From Bradyrhizobium sp. AZCC 2262 (GTDB lineage: Bacteria > Pseudomonadota > Alphaproteobacteria > Rhizobiales > Xanthobacteraceae), in assembly GCF_036924535.1 (NCBI RefSeq), contig NZ_JAZHRT010000001.1, positions 8,556,001-8,620,000 of the forward strand: a stretch of 64,000 nucleotides of DNA. The letters run 5' to 3'. Positions 59,498 through 64,000 of this stretch are shown here, one piece after another (positions within the stretch are counted from its first letter, which is position 1; the number at the start of each line of letters is the position of its first letter). Under the pieces are notes generated by a model, which searched no databases, was not told the DNA's origin, and saw only the letters and a list, made by a program, of their open reading frames with translations. The position numbers and the translations under genes are program-made.

Positions 59498-59826
59498 ACG
59501 ATGGGTACGGCGCGCGCCACACGCACCCTACCGCTCGCGCGGTTTAGTACAATAGATATTGTCCGACGTTGAAAATATGGCTCTGTTAAGCCATTAAATC
59601 GGTGTCGCCCATTCTAGGGCTTTGTTGAGCCATTTTGTGCTTGCTGTTGATACGCGATCGATGTGTCTGCATTCCCGTCCCCAATTTGAAAAATGTATTT
59701 CGCATTTCGTACTGCGTATTTTTGTTATGCGTATTTGTATATGAGTATTCTTATATAGAGAGACTGGCCGCTTTGGCCGCTCCAGTCCGGCAACTATGGC
59801 CGATCTAGACCGGCCAATTTGGCCGG
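59498..59826. other. candidate replication-origin region
   Basis: The stretch holds the dyad repeat copy 3 (59577-59594) and a further half-site TTGTTGAGCCATTTT (about 59621-59636). Next is an AT-rich block (about 59680-59760) with repeated TGCGTATTT. Then GC-rich palindromes occur: GACCGGCCAA/TTGGCCGGTC (about 59808-59828) and GGCCGCTTTGGCCGC before it. AT-rich DNA plus repeats beside a rep-like gene is the usual build of an iteron plasmid origin. This is inference from layout. Confidence 0.45.
59577..59594. repeat. ATGGCT dyad repeat, copy 3 of 3
   Basis: ATGGCT (59577-59582) and AGCCAT (59589-59594) around CTGTTA, preceded by ATATTGTCCGACGTT as at copy 2. It lies in the gap between the permease and the rep-like gene. 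Confidence 0.6.
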
Positions 59827-60201
59827 TCAGCGTCGGCCACGTGAGCCGGGCTTCTGCACAGTCAGGAATAGTCGATATAGGTTCGTCTTTCCAAGGCCGC
59901 GCTGAACCACTTCGAGCAATTTGACCTTTTCAAGTTCGTCGAGGTACCGGCGAACACTGCGCTCTCCCGATCCCATGTCGGTTGCGAGTGTCGCCTGACC
60001 GGGAAAGCACGCATCATCACCCCACGCGTATTTGAGCAGCATCGCATAGGCGAGCTTTGCGCCGACAGAAATGTCGGCCTTGGTCAAAATGAAATTCGGA
60101 ACCTGCGTAAAGCCCTGACGCGTAACAGGATCGGCTCCAACGAGCTCGATGTTTCGCTCTTTGAGGAGATCGCCTATGTGGCGGTTTGAGCCGGACTCCA
60201 T
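59827..60201 (-). CDS. helix-turn-helix replication-initiator-like protein
   Basis: The 124-residue protein contains FTQVPNFILTKADISVGAKLAYAMLLKYAWGDDACFPGQATLATDMGSGERSVRRYLDELEKVKLLEVVQRGLGKTNLYRLFL. This winged-helix domain is found in plasmid RepA/DnaD-type initiators and in small regulators of mobile elements. It is shorter than full initiators. A perfect TATAAT lies 6 bp before ATG 60201, which would give a nearly leaderless transcript. The repeat-rich stretch behind it could be its origin. Confidence 0.65.
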   Translation of the reverse strand: MESGSNRHIGDLLKERNIELVGADPVTRQGFTQVPNFILTKADISVGAKLAYAMLLKYAWGDDACFPGQATLATDMGSGERSVRRYLDELEKVKLLEVVQRGLGKTNLYRLFLTVQKPGSRGRR

Positions 60202-60245
60202 GCGCACATTATACGCGCCAGAAATGTGAGATCGCTGCTTATCCC

Positions 60246-61007
<762 letters not shown>

Positions 61008-63941
61008 TCAGAACGCGAATTTCGTCTGTCCTCGATCATTAACGGGGCGCAGTTTGGAGAAGGCAAGCAAGTCGGCGACGGAGCCGCCCTTGTCGCGCCA
61101 ACCATAGAATGTATCCTCGCCGAGCAAGACGTAGTGCCAAGTCTTGCCTCTGCGCTGTTCGGGCGTCAGGCCGTTGATGCGGTCGCACCAAGCGACCGCG
61201 GCTTTGCGCTTGCGGACGACGTTCGGGCTGGTGAGTTGGCTTTGGGCCTTGGTCTCGACAAGGTATATGTGTTCGGCAGTCAGCACGAAGAAATCTGGCG
61301 AGTAGAAGGCCGGTAGGCCGTCCTCCTTAATGTAGCGGAGCCGCGCGAACGTGTGCTTTTGCTCGTTGATCTTGCAGAAAGCATCGACACTGGCATCGCG
61401 TTCGCAGGTTTCCATGAAAGCCTGTTCCAGCCCGCCGTTCCGGGACGGATATGACAGGCGCAAATAAATTGCCTTGTCCACGGCCAGCGACGAACTTTCG
61501 CGCATGGCAAGCTTTTGCACTTCTGACAGGCGGCGGTGCGCGACCTCGGCATCGGCAACGATGGTGCTGTCTTCGGCCTCAAGGATGGCGCGCGCCCATA
61601 CCTTGATGATGTGTTCGGTTACGGGGTCGATCAGAAGAACGCGCCAATTCTCATCCTCAAGCGGATTCATGGGCTGGGCGAAAAGGTGCTGGCAGATATA
61701 GGTGTCGATGCCTTCCGCCAACTCCGCGCGATTGATTTGAATGTAGGGAAACTTGCTGGCGTTGGCGAACGCCTTGGAGCTGCTGGTCGTGTCGGTGAGC
61801 GTCACGGCTTCCGAGATGCGCCGGGTCACGCGGGCAAGATAGTCGTTGTACCCGGTGGCGGTCATGACCCCGCCATGGACGCGGTAATCGCCGAAGCGTG
61901 TCCGCGCCTGCACGTCTTCGGAATGGAATTTCTCACCCTGTCCGATCTGCTTTTTGAGCTGGTCGAGCGTGAACGATCCAAACGGAGGAAGACTGGTCGG
62001 GTCGAGGTGCGTGTCTTCCAACTCTTCGACCTGCTCACGCAGGATGAAGGGGATGGCGAAGTCGTATTGCTCGAATCCAGGACGCAACCCTACGGAAATC
62101 AAGTCGCCTGTTGATGTGTTGTTCTGATCGTCCTCGTCGTCGGCTTCGGCCGCAACACCCTCTTGAATCAATTCAGCATAGAAGTGCTGGAAGGCCGGAT
62201 GCTCGACAATGGAAAGAATGTCGATCATGTTTGCCGGGGTCTTGCCCGCCCGGATCAACTGCCGGTTCTCGCGCTTGATGTCATCGTATTCGTTGCCGCG
62301 CCACATAAGGCGCAGGCCGCGCCCGATGGTCTGCTCCAGCAGGATGCCGGCGCTGGATGCGCGCAGTGGGACGATGACGCAGATATTGTTTACGTCAAAG
62401 CCTTCGCGCAGCATCAACACACTCACGATGACACGCGGCGACCTGTGCCGATCAACGTCGAACAGGCGCTCGCGCAATTTCTTCCAATCTTCGGCTTTCA
62501 ATTCACCCTTGCGGTTTGAATCGACGCGCAGCACTTCATCATCGGCCAATCCCTCGCCCTTCATAAATTCGGCGACCAAAGGGGTGACTGTCGTGTCCTC
62601 GCATACCACGAGCATCTTCGGATACTTGTCGGGGTCGAGTCCGGCAAAATCGGTTTCCAGCTTGCGAAGCTTGGTCAGGCCCGCGCGCAGCATGATGCGC
62701 TGGCCCTCGGAAAGGATGGGATTGCCGTTCTCGTCGCGATCCGCCTTGAAGTCCAATTCTTCGTGACTGAGCGCGCCGATTTCGGATCGCTTATCCAGGA
62801 CAAGGGATTTGACCAGACCGGTTTTCATAGCGGTCTTGAGGTCGAAATCGACCACGATGTGCGAGAAGTACGATTTGCGGCTGTTCTTGCCCGTGCCGAC
62901 CTCATTGTACGGCGTTGCCGAAAAATCCACTTGCACAAAGCGGCTGCCCTTGGGTTCGGCGATTAGGTTCAAGCTCTTTTGCCACTCAACTTCCGTGACT
63001 TCGCCTTCTCGCTTGAACTCGTGAATGTGATGGGCCTCGTCGTTGAACACCATCAGTCCCGGTAAGTCCTTGAGATATTCAAGAATGCCGCCGCGCTCGT
63101 AGCGACGATTGAGGAGGTTAAGATCGTTACCCTGACTCGTGCCAGGAGTGAGGGGCAGAATGGCCTGCACCACGGCGGCAGGGTTGGCGGCCTCGCCGGG
63201 GGCGAGCACTTCTTCTTCATCTTCCGGCTCGCCTTCTTCGGATAGAACATGCCAGTTGGAAATGGCGATGATCCCGCCCGCCGTGACCTTGCGGCCAATA
63301 TCTTCCTTCGCGCACACTGCCCCCTGCACAAAACGAAAGACTTCATCCCGGTATGCCTCCGGGATGAAAAGTTCCTGGAAAATCGCAAGGTCGGAATTGG
63401 CGAAGTCGCGCTTACCTTCGCGCTCCTTGCCCATAAAGGCATCGAGCAAGCGGTCATAGACGATGAGGCCAGGAGCGACGACCAGAAAATTCTTCGTATA
63501 GCGTGGATTGTTCAGCGCACGGGCAGCATTGAGAATCTGCCAGACCATGAGTGCTTGCAGCACCCATGTCTTACCCGTGCCGGTCGCCATCTTGAGGCAG
63601 TATTTTGGATAGGCGTTTTTCGGTGCGCGGATGATCTCGGAATCCCGTGTGCTGGTGAGCATCACGTCGGGCGCAGCGATCTGATAGAGGTCTTGCAGCG
63701 TCGATATGCCCAGTACCTCGTGGGCATAGATGACATTCAGGATCGCCTGACGCTGGCCGGGATGGAAATTGAAGCTGCGCGTGTCCTGAAACTCGGACTG
63801 GAACCACCATTTCAGAAGCTCGGCGGTCGTTTCCGAAACCTGCTCAAGAATCGGCGCTCGCCCCAATTCAAGACCGACGCAAGCTTCCTCCACCTTGACG
63901 GTAAGGCCCTTGGCGAGCGAAAGATCATTGATGCTCGCCAT
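61008..63941 (-). CDS. type III-like restriction endonuclease subunit (BPTD_3080 family, DEAH helicase-nuclease)
   Basis: The 977-residue protein has motif I YCLKMATGTGKTWVLQALMVW (about residues 112-132), DEAH-box GLMVFNDEAHHIHEF, VDFSATPY, later helicase motifs VIVSVLMLREGFDVNNICVIVPLRAS and LLEQTIGRGLRLMWRG. A C-terminal PD-(D/E)xK-type nuclease is seen as YSPDFFVLTAEHIYLVETKAQSQ. It should restrict unmethylated DNA with its modification partner. The start ATG shares a base with the stop of the upstream gene (TAATG). Length and motifs look intact. Confidence 0.88.
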   Translation of the reverse strand: MASINDLSLAKGLTVKVEEACVGLELGRAPILEQVSETTAELLKWWFQSEFQDTRSFNFHPGQRQAILNVIYAHEVLGISTLQDLYQIAAPDVMLTSTRDSEIIRAPKNAYPKYCLKMATGTGKTWVLQALMVWQILNAARALNNPRYTKNFLVVAPGLIVYDRLLDAFMGKEREGKRDFANSDLAIFQELFIPEAYRDEVFRFVQGAVCAKEDIGRKVTAGGIIAISNWHVLSEEGEPEDEEEVLAPGEAANPAAVVQAILPLTPGTSQGNDLNLLNRRYERGGILEYLKDLPGLMVFNDEAHHIHEFKREGEVTEVEWQKSLNLIAEPKGSRFVQVDFSATPYNEVGTGKNSRKSYFSHIVVDFDLKTAMKTGLVKSLVLDKRSEIGALSHEELDFKADRDENGNPILSEGQRIMLRAGLTKLRKLETDFAGLDPDKYPKMLVVCEDTTVTPLVAEFMKGEGLADDEVLRVDSNRKGELKAEDWKKLRERLFDVDRHRSPRVIVSVLMLREGFDVNNICVIVPLRASSAGILLEQTIGRGLRLMWRGNEYDDIKRENRQLIRAGKTPANMIDILSIVEHPAFQHFYAELIQEGVAAEADDEDDQNNTSTGDLISVGLRPGFEQYDFAIPFILREQVEELEDTHLDPTSLPPFGSFTLDQLKKQIGQGEKFHSEDVQARTRFGDYRVHGGVMTATGYNDYLARVTRRISEAVTLTDTTSSSKAFANASKFPYIQINRAELAEGIDTYICQHLFAQPMNPLEDENWRVLLIDPVTEHIIKVWARAILEAEDSTIVADAEVAHRRLSEVQKLAMRESSSLAVDKAIYLRLSYPSRNGGLEQAFMETCERDASVDAFCKINEQKHTFARLRYIKEDGLPAFYSPDFFVLTAEHIYLVETKAQSQLTSPNVVRKRKAAVAWCDRINGLTPEQRRGKTWHYVLLGEDTFYGWRDKGGSVADLLAFSKLRPVNDRGQTKFAF

Positions 63942-64000
63942 TACGCCACCTCGATGGTTGCTTCGGCCTCAAAGCCGAACACGTCAACGACACGCACGCA
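63941..64000 (-). CDS. end of the upstream gene, probably the DNA methyltransferase (partial)
   Basis: Only the last 19 codons and TAA are inside the window (CVRVVDVFGFEAEATIEVA). The stop overlaps the restriction gene start by one base (TAATG), so the two are translationally coupled. In this type of restriction system the upstream partner is a site-specific DNA methyltransferase; that is inferred from context, since no methyltransferase motif is visible in this fragment. Confidence 0.55.
   Translation of the reverse strand, partial: CVRVVDVFGFEAEATIEVA

Overview
The window reads as an alphaproteobacterial chromosome, most likely Bradyrhizobium or a close relative in the Nitrobacteraceae. 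Roughly the first 32.5 kb is GC-rich with housekeeping and metabolic genes. It carries palindromic repeats I associate with Bradyrhizobium intergenic regions, and families common there: an ECF42-type sigma factor with a DGPF/YciI partner, an Omp25-like/OprB porin, and NitT/TauT-type ABC operons. From about 32.5 kb to the right edge the content changes to that of an integrated plasmid or genomic island.

Layout. 1-1.9 kb: end of a dicarboxylate symporter and an amino-acid-type binding protein. 1.9-6.2 kb: a 3-kb insertion (HTH gene pair, IS4-family element) bracketed by a 636-bp direct repeat of the 3' end of a Mur-ligase gene. 5.6-7.9 kb: that Mur ligase plus an overlapping ATP-grasp gene, together resembling a split cyanophycin synthetase. 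8.2-15.5 kb: ferredoxin reductase, patatin, FMN glutamate-synthase-like protein, CNNM/CorC protein, porin. 16-21.7 kb: creatininase opposite an ABC transporter/dehydrogenase/inhibitor operon. 21.7-32.4 kb: esterase, YciI-ECF pair, dihaem peroxidase with cupredoxin, chemoreceptor, TetR with a divergent SnoaL/DUF3237 pair, GNAT, DUF6064 and aldo/keto reductase.

32.5-36 kb is a mobile-element scar: two radC 3' fragments, a frameshifted tyrosine recombinase, an AlpA-like HTH gene and a recombinase-like gene whose first catalytic Arg is Asp. 36.4-41.8 kb has small accessory genes, a TraD-like ATPase and a replication-relaxation protein. 42-50.6 kb holds a ParDE-like toxin-antitoxin pair inside 25-bp inverted repeats, a zinc-hook AAA ATPase, a PAS protein, a HerA/TraD-like ATPase operon with a HEPN-like partner, and a very structured non-coding block (49350-49876). 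50.6-56.3 kb is one 1.9-kaa endosialidase-chaperone (S74) surface protein of a kind I otherwise associate with Parcubacteria/Patescibacteria. 56.8-60.9 kb has DUF3768, a STAS-like protein, a TauE/SafE permease, and a rep-like winged-helix gene beside an AT-rich, repeat-bearing stretch. 61 kb to the end is a type III-like restriction subunit with the tail of its presumed methyltransferase.

The most interesting part is 43-57 kb. Sequence remnants show that two paralogous modules lie in tandem. Each has a shared upstream motif, one variable gene (PAS protein or S74 giant), a small convergent gene, the HerA-like gene, and variable cargo behind it (zinc-hook ATPase, or HEPN-like plus unknown). One module has lost its middle by an apparent microhomology deletion. 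The intact module contains the non-coding block, whose helices nest without conflict and whose G-U pairs favour the + strand. No relaxase or type IV secretion genes are visible in the window.
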